From: Chloroflexota bacterium
GTDB taxonomy: Bacteria; Chloroflexota; Dormibacteria; Dormibacterales; Dormibacteraceae
Assembly: GCA_005882115.1 (NCBI GenBank)
Contig: VBEG01000020.1
Location: forward strand, 51,871-115,870
DNA length: 64,000 nt
Reading direction: 5' to 3'
The position numbers and the translations under genes were made by a program. Below the pieces are notes generated by a model. The model was not told the DNA's origin and searched no databases. It worked only from the letters and a program-made list of their open reading frames with translations. Shown here piece by piece: positions 17,301-25,583 of the stretch; position 1 is the stretch's first letter, and the number at the start of each line of letters is the position of its first letter.

Positions 17301-17858
17301 ATGCAGACGCCAGAGGTCGAACCGCCGCGGGTCCTGCCTGAGTCAGTCGACAGGCGGCTGTACCGCATGATCCATAGCCTTCCCCACTCCGCCGTCGGCG
17401 ACAGGTACGTGACGACGCTTTCCGACCTCGGCGAGGGTCTGGGCTGGGTCGCGGCGGGCATCGCGGTGGCCTGGCTGGGAGGGCCGAAAGGCCGCCGCGC
17501 GGGCCTCGCGATGTCGATCGCTTCGCTCGGGACGACGTACGTGGTGCAGCGGCTGATCAAGCCTTTCTTCCGGCGCAAGCGACCGCATATCGGACGCGAC
17601 GTCATGGTGGTGGGCATCAGGACGACCGATGCGTCATTTCCTTCTGGCCACGCTGCCTCATCGTTCGCCGCTGCCACCGCGACGGCGGCTTTCTACCCGA
17701 AGGTCGCGCCTCTCGTTTTTGCGCTCGCCACCGGCGTCGGCATCTCACGCGTCCACCTTGGCCACCACTTTCCGAGCGACGTGATGGCGGGCGGGCTGAT
17801 TGGGATCGCGAGCGGGACAATGATCGCCGGACTGCTGAAGGTCCCGAAGTCCATCTGA
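17301..17858 (+). CDS. PAP2-family membrane phosphatase
   Basis: 185 residues. All three acid phosphatase motifs are present: KPFFRRKRP (K-x6-RP), SFPSGHAAS (PSGH) and SRVHLGHHFPSD (SR-x5-H-x3-D). Hydrophobic segments before and after place it in the membrane with the active site outside. Likely acts on phosphatidate, undecaprenyl diphosphate or a related lipid phosphate. Divergent from the Nramp gene. Confidence 0.92.
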   Translation: MQTPEVEPPRVLPESVDRRLYRMIHSLPHSAVGDRYVTTLSDLGEGLGWVAAGIAVAWLGGPKGRRAGLAMSIASLGTTYVVQRLIKPFFRRKRPHIGRDVMVVGIRTTDASFPSGHAASSFAAATATAAFYPKVAPLVFALATGVGISRVHLGHHFPSDVMAGGLIGIASGTMIAGLLKVPKSI

Positions 17859-17865
17859 AAAGATG

Positions 17866-17902
17866 GTGGAGGGCTCGGCCATTGCTGGCCAAGCTCCCCC
17901 AC
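17866..17902. terminator. Long imperfect hairpin between convergent genes
   Basis: The arms 17866-17881 and 17886-17902 pair with about two mismatches around a 4-base loop (TTGC). It lies just past the PAP2 stop and before the convergent stress-protein gene, fitting a bidirectional terminator. Confidence 0.5.
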
Positions 17903-17982
17903 TCATGTGAACGGGCCAGCGCTTACAAATACTTTGCGCTTCGCCACAAAGTTCAGCAGGCGCACGACCCAATAACTGAGCT

Positions 17983-18468
17983 TCAGTCGCTTTCGGGTCG
18001 GAGTGGCGCTTCGATGGGCGCAGATTCCATCGCACCGGCGGCACGCATGATCCTGCGCGCCTCATCGAGTCGTGGCCCGGCGACGCTGACCAGGAACCGG
18101 CCCGACTCGACCTCCTGCTCGTAGTAGAGAGCGCGATCGCCTGACGCCGACATGCTCAACAGGCCACCCACAAGTCCGCCGGTGGCGGCCCCGATGGCCG
18201 CGGCGAACAGGAACGTGACCACCAGGTTGCCCGAGATAAGGGGGTGCACGCCCGGCACCATCCCGGTGACGACGGCACCCACCAGCGCGCCGAGCAGCGC
18301 GCCGCCGCCGATCCCGATCAAGACCTTCAAGCCGTAGCGGCCGCGACGGCCGATTCGGGGCGTGGCGAGTGCAACCTGGTCGGCGGCGAAGCCCTCCTCC
18401 TTGAGTTTTCCAAGGGCCATCTCGGCTCCGGCGCGGGTCCTGAACAAGCCTGCAACTAAGTCTGGCAT
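17983..18468 (-). CDS. General stress protein-like glycine-rich membrane protein
   Basis: 161 residues. The N-terminal VAGLFRTRAGAEMALGKLKE is the short alpha/beta module of the general stress protein 17M-like family. Two Gly/Ala-rich hydrophobic segments follow (IGIGGGALLGALVGAVVTGM and LFAAAIGAATGGLVGGLLSM), then a second small domain (GRFLVSVAGPRLDEARRIM). Convergent with the PAP2 gene. Function unknown. Confidence 0.75.
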   Translation of the reverse strand: MPDLVAGLFRTRAGAEMALGKLKEEGFAADQVALATPRIGRRGRYGLKVLIGIGGGALLGALVGAVVTGMVPGVHPLISGNLVVTFLFAAAIGAATGGLVGGLLSMSASGDRALYYEQEVESGRFLVSVAGPRLDEARRIMRAAGAMESAPIEAPLRPESD

Positions 18469-18512
18469 TTGCAGAGATAACGCCCAGGTGCAGCCCCTAT
18501 CCTGTTTCGACC

Positions 18513-18989
18513 ATGGCGATCCGGTCCGACCTGGCAGGCCTCACGACCGCCCAGGCGCGCCGGGCCCTGGAGGGGCTTCCCCGCTGCGATTACGAGGTCG
18601 TGGTGAAGCCTCTCCGCTACCGGTGGGGGCCGCACCTGGCGGCTCGTTGCGAGTTTGACGACCGGCGGATCGTGCTGCAGGTTCCGATGCCGTTTCGGGC
18701 CTTCAAGGAACCGGTGATCTACGCCGCGCGCCGCAAGCGCGGAGAGGGCATGCGTTTCGCCTGGGCATCCGAGACAGTCTTCTTTCGCGGCCGGCGCGAC
18801 GTGCTGCGCTTCCTCTACTGCCACGAGTGGATGCACTGGTACCTGCATGAGGTGCTCGGCAAAGGCGCCGCGGCGGAGACCGCATGCGACCGCTTCGCGC
18901 TGCGGAACTTCCGCCGCCGCTACGTGACGACCGACGACGCCGACGCCGCCCTCAAGCGGCGTCCGTTGAAGGCACGCGCGTCGGGCTGA
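18513..18989 (+). CDS. Hypothetical protein with HExxH motif
   Basis: 158 residues, family not recognised. The segment YCHEWMHWYLHEVLGKG contains HEWMH, a zincin-type H-E-x2-H, and about 16 residues later AAETACDRFALRNF could supply a third acidic ligand, as in gluzincins. The rest is basic (RYRWGPHLAARCEFDDRR). A cytosolic metallopeptidase-like role is plausible but unproven, and no signal peptide is present. Confidence 0.62.
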   Translation: MAIRSDLAGLTTAQARRALEGLPRCDYEVVVKPLRYRWGPHLAARCEFDDRRIVLQVPMPFRAFKEPVIYAARRKRGEGMRFAWASETVFFRGRRDVLRFLYCHEWMHWYLHEVLGKGAAAETACDRFALRNFRRRYVTTDDADAALKRRPLKARASG

Positions 18990-19063
18990 GTCCCGCGTGT
19001 CGATTTTCGCCGGGGCCGTTCGTCGTCCTGAGTGAATCGGAAATCACGCAGAAGGAGAGCGAG

Positions 19064-19381
19064 ATGGCGAATTTCATCCTCGTGTACAGCGGAGGCAGCG
19101 CGGGCGCAACAGAGGCCGAGCGCGAGAAGAGCATGCAGGCGTGGGGCGGGTGGTTCGGCAAGCTCGGCGACAAGGTTGTCGACGCCGGCAACCCGTTCAG
19201 CGAGCACGCGAAGAACATTTCGAACGGGACCGTCCACGACGGCGCGATTGGGACGCCGGCCACCGGCTACTCGATCCTCAAGGCCGACTCGTTGAACGCG
19301 GCCGCGGAGCTAGCGCGGGGCTGCCCGGTGCTGCAGTCCGGCGGCAAGATCACCGTGTACGAGATCACGCCCGCGATGTAG
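19064..19381 (+). CDS. YCII-related (DGPF-like) small domain protein
   Basis: 105 residues starting at ATG 19064 after GAAGGAGAGC. The sequence MANFILVYSGGSAGATEAER, then MQAWGGWFGKLGDKVVDAGNPF and GYSILKADSLNAAAELARGCPVL, follows the YCII-related dimeric ferredoxin-like fold, with the Gly-Gly-W region and the CPVLQSGGKITVYEI end strand. These proteins are of uncertain function. A REP-like repeat follows at 19391. Confidence 0.83.
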   Translation: MANFILVYSGGSAGATEAEREKSMQAWGGWFGKLGDKVVDAGNPFSEHAKNISNGTVHDGAIGTPATGYSILKADSLNAAAELARGCPVLQSGGKITVYEITPAM

Positions 19382-19390
19382 ATAGGCACT

Positions 19391-19437
19391 CGCTCCCTCT
19401 CCTCGGGGGAGAGAGAGCCGGGGTGAGGGGCGTGAGC
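19391..19437. repeat. REP-like GC-rich palindromic element
   Basis: An imperfect hairpin (GCTCCCTCTCC, TCGG, GGAGAGAGAGC) is followed by CGGGGTGAGGGGCGTGAGCC. This combination of a CTCTCC stem and a GCCGGGGTGAGGG tail resembles intergenic repeats seen in many high-GC bacteria. It lies between convergent genes. Only one copy is in the window. Confidence 0.45.
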
Positions 19438-19447
19438 CCGCACTCCC

Positions 19448-20311
19448 CTATTCCAGGCCGATCAGGGACACCTTCTTCGAAGCGGTGAGCCGGCCTCGGG
19501 CGCCTGATAGATAGGAGCCTGAGGTCGGCGCGACGTCTGAATAATCCGCGCCGACCGCGACCGTGACATAGCCAAGCCCGCCGCGGCTGGCGTGCGTCGG
19601 GTCGAACGCGTGCGCGATCGCGTCGCCAGTCCCGTCGCCGGTTGGCAGCACAACCTCGACCCACGCGTGCGTCCCGCCCTGGCCGACGAGGTGACCGGAC
19701 ACGTATCGCGAGGGAATGCCGCTCGCCCGGCACAGCGACAACATGACGTGTGCGTAGTCCTGGCAGACGCCAGTGCCGAGCGCGAGCGCCTCCGCGGCGG
19801 TGGTCCTGACGCCGGTCGAGCCGTGCCGGTAGGTCATCGACTGGTACACCCAGTCGTTGATGTGGTCCGCCAGCGGCAGGCCCCACTCGGCGGACTCGGC
19901 CAGGTCATCGGCGGCGCGCAGGATCCTGTCGTCGGCGGCGGTCAGCCTCGACGGCTCGAGGAGGTAGCCGTCGGCCAGCCAGCCGTCGGGCAGCCGGTTT
20001 GGCTCGGCGGCTCGGCGCTCCACCGAGACCTCGGCGACGAACTCGATCGTGTCGTGGACGCAAGGCGCGAAGACGTCGACGATCATGTTGCCGAAGCGAT
20101 CACTGCGGCTCTCCACGCGCGCTCTGTCCGCCCCCACCGTCACGTCGTGCCACAGGCGACGCTGATCGCCGAATCGCTCGGGCGGGATCACGATCAGACG
20201 GTGGCTCAGGTCGCGAATCGGCTCCGGGTATTCGTAGCGGAACGTCTGGCGCACCAGGTACGAGGCGCGCCTTGCGCTCGCCCAGTCGACAGACGCGGGT
20301 TCGATCGCCAT
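19448..20311 (-). CDS. Transglutaminase-like protein with bacterial N-terminal domain
   Basis: 287 residues, cytosolic. The N-terminal domain (TFRYEYPEPIRDLSHRLIVI to about 110) is the usual bacterial transglutaminase N-terminal region. The catalytic triad is intact: GVCQDYAHVMLSLCR (Cys), GGTHAWVEVVLP (His) and AFDPTHAS (Asp). Its ATG overlaps the TGA of the upstream transglutaminase gene (TGATG), so the two are coupled. Part of a cluster thought to make or modify small peptide-like compounds. Confidence 0.88.
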   Translation of the reverse strand: MAIEPASVDWASARRASYLVRQTFRYEYPEPIRDLSHRLIVIPPERFGDQRRLWHDVTVGADRARVESRSDRFGNMIVDVFAPCVHDTIEFVAEVSVERRAAEPNRLPDGWLADGYLLEPSRLTAADDRILRAADDLAESAEWGLPLADHINDWVYQSMTYRHGSTGVRTTAAEALALGTGVCQDYAHVMLSLCRASGIPSRYVSGHLVGQGGTHAWVEVVLPTGDGTGDAIAHAFDPTHASRGGLGYVTVAVGADYSDVAPTSGSYLSGARGRLTASKKVSLIGLE

Positions 20312-21180
20312 CAGGACTGCTGGTCCGCCCACACGACCATGGAGCGGAACTGTGCCGGGCCGAAGGTGGTCAGCATCGCCACGTCGAGCGCGTCACGGCC
20401 GCGCCCAATCAGCACCCTGCCGACCCGTCGCATGTTGTTCCGGGGGTCAAACGTCCACCATCGATCGCCGAGGTAGACCTCCATCCACGCGGCGAAGTCC
20501 ATCGGCGAGTCGGGTGGCGGCACGTAGATATCCGGCAGGTAGCCAAAGACGTACCGGGCCGGGATGTTCAGCGCCCGGCAAAAGGTGATCGCCAGGTGCG
20601 CGAGGTCGCGGCAGACGCCGTTGCGCTGCTCGAGGACGTCGACGGCGGTCGTGAGCGGGTTGCTCGTGCCGTACTCGAACTTGATGTTGTCGTGGACCCA
20701 ATCGCACACAGCCTGGACACGGGCGCCGCTGGGCTCGGTCTGGCCGAAGAGCTCCCACGCCATCCCCATCAGCTGATCGGAAAGGCAGTACCGGCTCGGC
20801 AGCGTGTAGTGGAGCAGCTCGCCGGGGATTTCGTCGACCGGAAGCTGGGGGGCCGTGCCGGCGTCGAGGTCGGGCTCATCGGGCGCGACGACCGTCGCGT
20901 CGTAGCGGAGCGTCAGCTCTCCGGGCGGCATCACCAGCCGTTTGACCGGGTTGCCGTAGTAGTCGGCGTACTCGTCGATGGGCACCGAAGGCTGCGTGGA
21001 CCACGCCTCGGTGACGAGCTGGTGGCGGGCATCTGACCGCGGGCGGACCTGAACCGTCGCGACCGTCGGAGCGCCCACGTCGTACTTGAACTCGCAGCCG
21101 ACCCGTAGATTGATCGTCTTCTCAGGTTGCGGGATGGCGCAGACACTATAGCGGTGGGTTTCGTGAATCTCGATCTCCAC
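20311..21180 (-). CDS. Transglutaminase-like protein lacking the catalytic His
   Basis: About 289 residues from GTG 21180. Family homology begins at INLRVGCEFKYDVGAPTVAT, whose first codon ATC is at 21112-21114, so the true start may be non-standard. The Cys is in NGVCRDLAHLAITFCRALNI and the Asp in WWTFDPRNN, but the position of the triad His reads MDFAAWMEVYLGD, with Ala in its place. It overlaps the start of the divergent ATP-grasp gene if GTG 21180 is used. Confidence 0.8.
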   Translation of the reverse strand: MEIEIHETHRYSVCAIPQPEKTINLRVGCEFKYDVGAPTVATVQVRPRSDARHQLVTEAWSTQPSVPIDEYADYYGNPVKRLVMPPGELTLRYDATVVAPDEPDLDAGTAPQLPVDEIPGELLHYTLPSRYCLSDQLMGMAWELFGQTEPSGARVQAVCDWVHDNIKFEYGTSNPLTTAVDVLEQRNGVCRDLAHLAITFCRALNIPARYVFGYLPDIYVPPPDSPMDFAAWMEVYLGDRWWTFDPRNNMRRVGRVLIGRGRDALDVAMLTTFGPAQFRSMVVWADQQS

Positions 21181-22623
21181 TACCAGAGCAACGGTTTCTA
21201 CGACGAGATGCTTGCGGCCGAAGGGAGGCCGAGACCAGCCTACCGTCGACTCTACGAGCAGCTGAACCGGCTCGGCAGGGACGAGCTCCAGCGCCGGCAC
21301 GCCCTGGCGATGGAGATGTTCCGGAACCACGGCATCACGTTCGGCGTCTACCCGGACGCCCAGGGCACCGAGAAGGTTTTCCCGTTCGACGTGATCCCGC
21401 GGGTCGTCGAGGCGCGGACCTGGCAGCGCCTGGAGGAGGGGCTGAAGCAAAGACTCAGGGCCCTCAACCTCTTCCTCGATGACGTCTACGGACGCAAGCA
21501 GATCTTGAAGCAGCGGGCCATCCCACCCGAGATCGTGCTCAGCAGCTCGCTGTACCTACGCGAGATCGAGGGGCTTCCGGTGCCCCACGGCATCCATTGC
21601 CACATCGCCGGCATCGACCTGGTGAGGGACAAGAAGGGCGACTTCTTCGTCCTCGAGGACAACCTGCGGACGCCTTCAGGGGCCTCCTATGTCCAGGCCA
21701 ACCGCTACGTCATGAAGCGCATTCTGCCGGACCTCTTCGCCGGCTACCCGGTAAGGCCGGTCGAGGGCTACGTTCACGAGCTGCTGCGTCACCTTCGTTG
21801 GCTCGCGCCGCAGGGCGTCGACGACCCTACGGTGGTGCTGCTGACGCCGGGCATCAACAACTCCGCCTACTACGAGCACCTCTACCTGGCCAAGCAGATG
21901 GGCGTGGAGCTGGTCGAGGGCAGTGACCTGGTGGTCGACGAGGACCACGTGTTCATGCGCACAACCCGCGGCCTGCGCCAGGTCGACGTCATCTATCGGC
22001 GCATCGACGACGAATGGCTCGACCCGATCTTCGGCCGCCAGGAATCGCTGGTCGGCGTCGCCGGCCTGGTCAACGCTTATCGCGTCGGCAACGTCGCGAT
22101 CGCCAACGCGCTCGGCAACGGCGTCGCCGACGACAAGGCTATCTACGCCCTGGTGCCCGCGATCGTCCGCTACTACCTCGACGAGGATCCGATCCTGCCC
22201 AACGTCGAGACCTATCTCTGCGCGGTCGAATCCGACCGGCGTTACGTCGTCGAGCACCTCGAAGACTTGGTGGTCAAAACCGTCGACGCCTCGGGCGGCT
22301 ACGGGATGCTTATCGGTCCCGTGTCGACCCAGGAGGAGCGGGACGAGTTTCGGCGCCGGATCGAGGCCGCGCCACGGGCGTTCGTCGCCCAACCGGTGGT
22401 CGCGCTCTCCGTGCAGCCGATCTTCGACGGTGGCGCGCTCCGACCAGGCCACCAGGACCTCCGCCCCTTCGTCCTGACCGGGCCCGACGTCTATGTCACG
22501 CCAGGCGGGTTGACCCGCGTGGCATTGAAGCCCGGCTCGCTCGTGGTGAACAGCTCGCAGGGCGGCGGGAGCCGCGACACGTGGGTCATGGCTGAGGACA
22601 GTCACGAAGGCGATGCTGAGTAG
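21163..22623 (+). CDS. Circularly permuted ATP-grasp protein (DUF404/DUF407)
   Basis: About 486 residues. The family pattern is clear: FYDEMLAAEGRPRPAYRRLY, GVYPDAQGTEKVFPFDVIPR, DLVRDKKGDFFVLEDNLRTP (ATP/Mg site), YEHLYLAKQMGVELVEGSDL, DVIYRRIDDEWLDP and DASGGYGMLIGP. These enzymes are predicted peptide or amide ligases. GTG 21163 has GGTGGG upstream; GTG 21154 and TTG 21127 are alternatives. It overlaps the next gene, giving a three-gene operon with alpha-E and transglutaminase. Confidence 0.9.
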   Translation: MNLDLHYQSNGFYDEMLAAEGRPRPAYRRLYEQLNRLGRDELQRRHALAMEMFRNHGITFGVYPDAQGTEKVFPFDVIPRVVEARTWQRLEEGLKQRLRALNLFLDDVYGRKQILKQRAIPPEIVLSSSLYLREIEGLPVPHGIHCHIAGIDLVRDKKGDFFVLEDNLRTPSGASYVQANRYVMKRILPDLFAGYPVRPVEGYVHELLRHLRWLAPQGVDDPTVVLLTPGINNSAYYEHLYLAKQMGVELVEGSDLVVDEDHVFMRTTRGLRQVDVIYRRIDDEWLDPIFGRQESLVGVAGLVNAYRVGNVAIANALGNGVADDKAIYALVPAIVRYYLDEDPILPNVETYLCAVESDRRYVVEHLEDLVVKTVDASGGYGMLIGPVSTQEERDEFRRRIEAAPRAFVAQPVVALSVQPIFDGGALRPGHQDLRPFVLTGPDVYVTPGGLTRVALKPGSLVVNSSQGGGSRDTWVMAEDSHEGDAE

Positions 22624-23575
22624 CGCGGCCACATCGCTGACCCTGCTCGGGCGCCATCTCGAGCGCGCCGACCACCTGGCGCGCATCCTCGGCGTGCACG
22701 TCTCGCTCTCGCTCGACCGCACGGACGAGCCTGGGCCCGAATTCTGGGTGCGCTTCATGGAGCTTGCCGGGTGGCGGCGAAGCGACACCGGTCGGCGCGA
22801 TGAGGTGATCGAGATGGTCGTCGCCGGGACGCTCGGGCCGTCGGTGCGCGCCAGCATCGCGGCGGCGAGGCTTGCCGCGCAAGCCGTCCGGCCTTCGCTG
22901 CCGACGGAGCTGTATGAGCAGGTCAACGCGCTCCACTGGCGCGTGCAGAAAGCGGTGTGGCAGCCGGACCTGTACCCGTTCCTGATGGACGTGCAGATGA
23001 GCATCCGCCTGGTCGACGGGTTGCTCGAGGACACGATGTTCCACGACGAGGTCCGCGACTTCGTCCGCCTCGGGAAGTTCGTCGAGCGCGCGTCCAACGT
23101 GACCAACACCGTGACGCGCAAATCCGCAGAGCTCGCGGACACCCCCGAGGACGCCCTGGAGTGGACCGCGGTGCTCAAGTCGTGCTTCGCGTTCGAGTCG
23201 TACCAGGCACGCTATCCGGGCGGTGTCACTGCCGACCGCGTGATCGAGTGCCTTCTGCTCGACCGCTCGCTGCCGCGCTCGGCCCGCTTCTCGACGAACA
23301 CCGCGCTCGAAGCGGTCGCGCGCATCGACGGCAAGGCACGCCGCTCGAAGCCGATGCGATTGCTCATCAAGCTCAACGGCTTGTACCAGCAGGGCAACAC
23401 GCAGTCGATCGCCGAGCGGCCCCTTGAGTTCGATCAGGAGTGCCGCGCGATCCTCCGCCTGCTGGAGATCGCGCTGCGCGAGACGTACTTCCATCCGAGC
23501 AAGGTGCCCGCCAGCGTCGCCGGAGAGGAAGGCCACGGCATGCCGCAACAACAGCAACAGCAGGTCGGGTCGTGA
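22613..23575 (+). CDS. Alpha-E domain protein (DUF403)
   Basis: 320 residues, mostly helical. Opening MLSSAATSLTLLGRHLERAD, then MDVQMSIRLVDGLLEDTMFH, and FVRLGKFVERASNVTNTV match the alpha-E family, which always accompanies circularly permuted ATP-grasp and transglutaminase genes. Mechanism unknown. It overlaps the ATP-grasp gene by 11 bases and the following transglutaminase by the four bases GTGA. The C-terminus is a Gln-rich run (PQQQQQQVGS). Confidence 0.9.
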   Translation: MLSSAATSLTLLGRHLERADHLARILGVHVSLSLDRTDEPGPEFWVRFMELAGWRRSDTGRRDEVIEMVVAGTLGPSVRASIAAARLAAQAVRPSLPTELYEQVNALHWRVQKAVWQPDLYPFLMDVQMSIRLVDGLLEDTMFHDEVRDFVRLGKFVERASNVTNTVTRKSAELADTPEDALEWTAVLKSCFAFESYQARYPGGVTADRVIECLLLDRSLPRSARFSTNTALEAVARIDGKARRSKPMRLLIKLNGLYQQGNTQSIAERPLEFDQECRAILRLLEIALRETYFHPSKVPASVAGEEGHGMPQQQQQQVGS

Positions 23576-24384
23576 ACCTCGAGATCGTCCACAGCACGCG
23601 CTACCGTTACTCCGCGCCCATCGCCGAGACGATGATGGAGGTGCGGCTGCGGCCGATGGACGGCAACGGCCAGCGGTGCGTCGATTTCCGCCTCGAGCTG
23701 AGCCATGGCGTCAAGCCGCACACGTACGTGGACGGCTACGGCAACCACGTGCATTACTTCAACCTGGTCCGCCCACACTCCGGCCTGAGCGTGATCAGCC
23801 GCTCGACGGTCGAGACCGGACTCGATCCTGATGGCGAGCCCGGCGAGCAGCTCGTGCAGGACTTCCTGCGCTTCCGCTCTCCGGTCAAGGACGTTGAAGG
23901 CGTACGCGAACTGGCCCGCCGGCACGCGATCGCCGACCACTCCTCGCCCGCCGCGGTGGAGCAGGCGCTGGACGAGCTGACGACCTCGATCAGCCGCGAG
24001 TTCACCTACGACCAGAAGGTGACCAACGTTTACAGCGCCGTCGACGACGTGCTTGCGCTGCGTGCGGGAGTCTGCCAGGACTTCGCCCACCTGTTCATCG
24101 CCGTGGCACGAGCGATGGGTGTGCCCGCCCGCTACGTGAGCGGCTACATCCACCTGCGGGGCGATAAGACCTCGTTCACCGCGTCGCACGCGTGGGCCGA
24201 CGCGTGGGTTACGGGGCGCGGATGGATCGGATTCGACGCCACGCATCCGGTGCGCACTACGCCGCATCACGTGCGGCTCGCGGTGGGCCGGGACTACACA
24301 GACGCCGCGCCGACTCGGGGGATTTACGTGGGGTCAGCCAACAGCACGATGACGATCAGCGTCAAAACTCACGCCGTCGGCTAG
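23572..24384 (+). CDS. Transglutaminase-like protein (third copy, triad intact)
   Basis: 270 residues from GTG 23572, coupled to the alpha-E gene. N-terminal domain NLEIVHSTRYRYSAPIAETM, then core GVCQDFAHLFIAVARAMGVP (Cys), TASHAWADAWVTGRG (His) and IGFDATHPVRT (Asp). The closing GRDYTDAAPTRGIYVG is typical of this subfamily. Together with the ATP-grasp and alpha-E genes it forms the core of a predicted peptide-metabolism cluster. The stop overlaps the convergent lipoprotein gene by four bases. Confidence 0.9.
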   Translation: MNLEIVHSTRYRYSAPIAETMMEVRLRPMDGNGQRCVDFRLELSHGVKPHTYVDGYGNHVHYFNLVRPHSGLSVISRSTVETGLDPDGEPGEQLVQDFLRFRSPVKDVEGVRELARRHAIADHSSPAAVEQALDELTTSISREFTYDQKVTNVYSAVDDVLALRAGVCQDFAHLFIAVARAMGVPARYVSGYIHLRGDKTSFTASHAWADAWVTGRGWIGFDATHPVRTTPHHVRLAVGRDYTDAAPTRGIYVGSANSTMTISVKTHAVG

Positions 24385-25583
24385 AGCGGCACGTTCACCC
24401 AGCGACCGTCTTTGACTTGGTATATCGACATCATCGGGGTCTCAGCATCGCCGTTCTTGTCGAACGTGTATGTCCCTGTCACGCCCACGAAGCGATTCGA
24501 CGCCAGGGCCGTGATGACTTGCGTCCGAGTCGGGATGTGGCCCCCGTTGTCGTGAATGGCGATACCGATCGCCTCGATCAGGATTCGTGCGCAGTCGTAC
24601 GCGGCGAAGGTATAGGGCCCGACATCGGACGGCTTCGGATACGCCTTGTGGTAATCGGCGACTTGCTTCTTAACGCCGAGATCGGCACTTGTCGTTGGGT
24701 CGACGTAGGGACTGGTTGCCCACACTCCCGGAGGAGTTGCGCCCATGTCGCGGATGCAGCGATCATCGAGAGAGATTCCGTCCGTGCCGAGAAGAGTCGC
24801 GCCGGGAATTATTCCAGCCATCTGGGCCGCGGCCTTGCACGCGTATTGGTCCCTGGAGGCCACAGCGTATATCGCATCAGCGCCCCGGGCTTTCGCCTGG
24901 ATCAGAAACGCGGAGAAATTTGATGGAGTGTCATCAAATGTTTGTTGATATACGACCCCGCCGCCGTGGATGGCGAATTCCTTTGCAAACTCGTTGACAT
25001 ACAGGTCTCCCTCGGGCCCAAACTCATTGAACGCCGCTGCACGTCGGAGCCCCAGCTTGGTCGCCGCGTAATTCGCCATTGCCCGGCCCTGCAGAGGATC
25101 ACGCGGCGTGATCCGGAAGTAGTTGTTCGAGCCGCTTGGCCGAAGCGACGCCGGCGTCTGCTTGCAAAACGCCTCGGGCACTGTGAGACAGCTATAGGTG
25201 GTCGTTGGACTGACCATGGCCAGGTGGGCCGAGTTGGCCTCCGGCATTTCGACCCTGCCGACGTTAGACGTGTGAGGGCCAACCATGCCCAACACGCTTG
25301 GATCCGCGATCATGCGCCTCACGTTTTCGCGACCCCGCAGCTGGCTCTGGTCTGCACCAAGTGAGTTGTCCAGTGACCAGTAAGCCAGCCGGTAGCCCTC
25401 GATGGTCGGCTGCTGACGGACGGCAAAGCCAATGGCCTCCTCGAGCGCAAGAACGTCTGGGTAAGCCGACGTTGGCAGGTCGCTGGCGATGATGATGTCG
25501 GGCCGCGTGGCGGCATTTCCTGCGCCCTGACACCCGACCGCAGTCAGGGCCAACAAGAGAACCGCGCCGAGCGCTCTCATCAC
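24381..25583 (-). CDS. Branched-chain amino acid-type ABC substrate-binding lipoprotein
   Basis: 400 residues. Signal peptide with lipobox LTAVGC (Cys18), so it is a lipid-anchored extracytoplasmic binding protein of the type 1 periplasmic fold (Peripla_BP_6). The lobes show SVLGMVGPHTSNV, the hinge-side YFRITPRDPLQGRAMANYAA and the second-lobe region GADAIYAVASRDQYACKAAA. No permease or ATPase genes are nearby. Its ATG overlaps the stop of the LuxR-NHL regulator gene (25580-25583), so the two are translationally coupled and probably act together as sensor parts. Confidence 0.85.
   Translation of the reverse strand: MMRALGAVLLLALTAVGCQGAGNAATRPDIIIASDLPTSAYPDVLALEEAIGFAVRQQPTIEGYRLAYWSLDNSLGADQSQLRGRENVRRMIADPSVLGMVGPHTSNVGRVEMPEANSAHLAMVSPTTTYSCLTVPEAFCKQTPASLRPSGSNNYFRITPRDPLQGRAMANYAATKLGLRRAAAFNEFGPEGDLYVNEFAKEFAIHGGGVVYQQTFDDTPSNFSAFLIQAKARGADAIYAVASRDQYACKAAAQMAGIIPGATLLGTDGISLDDRCIRDMGATPPGVWATSPYVDPTTSADLGVKKQVADYHKAYPKPSDVGPYTFAAYDCARILIEAIGIAIHDNGGHIPTRTQVITALASNRFVGVTGTYTFDKNGDAETPMMSIYQVKDGRWVNVPL

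Noticed and set aside
21676..23178. 500-codon minus-strand frame opposite the ATP-grasp and alpha-E genes
   Set aside because: Both plus-strand genes are recognised families with coupled starts; the antisense translation is low-complexity.
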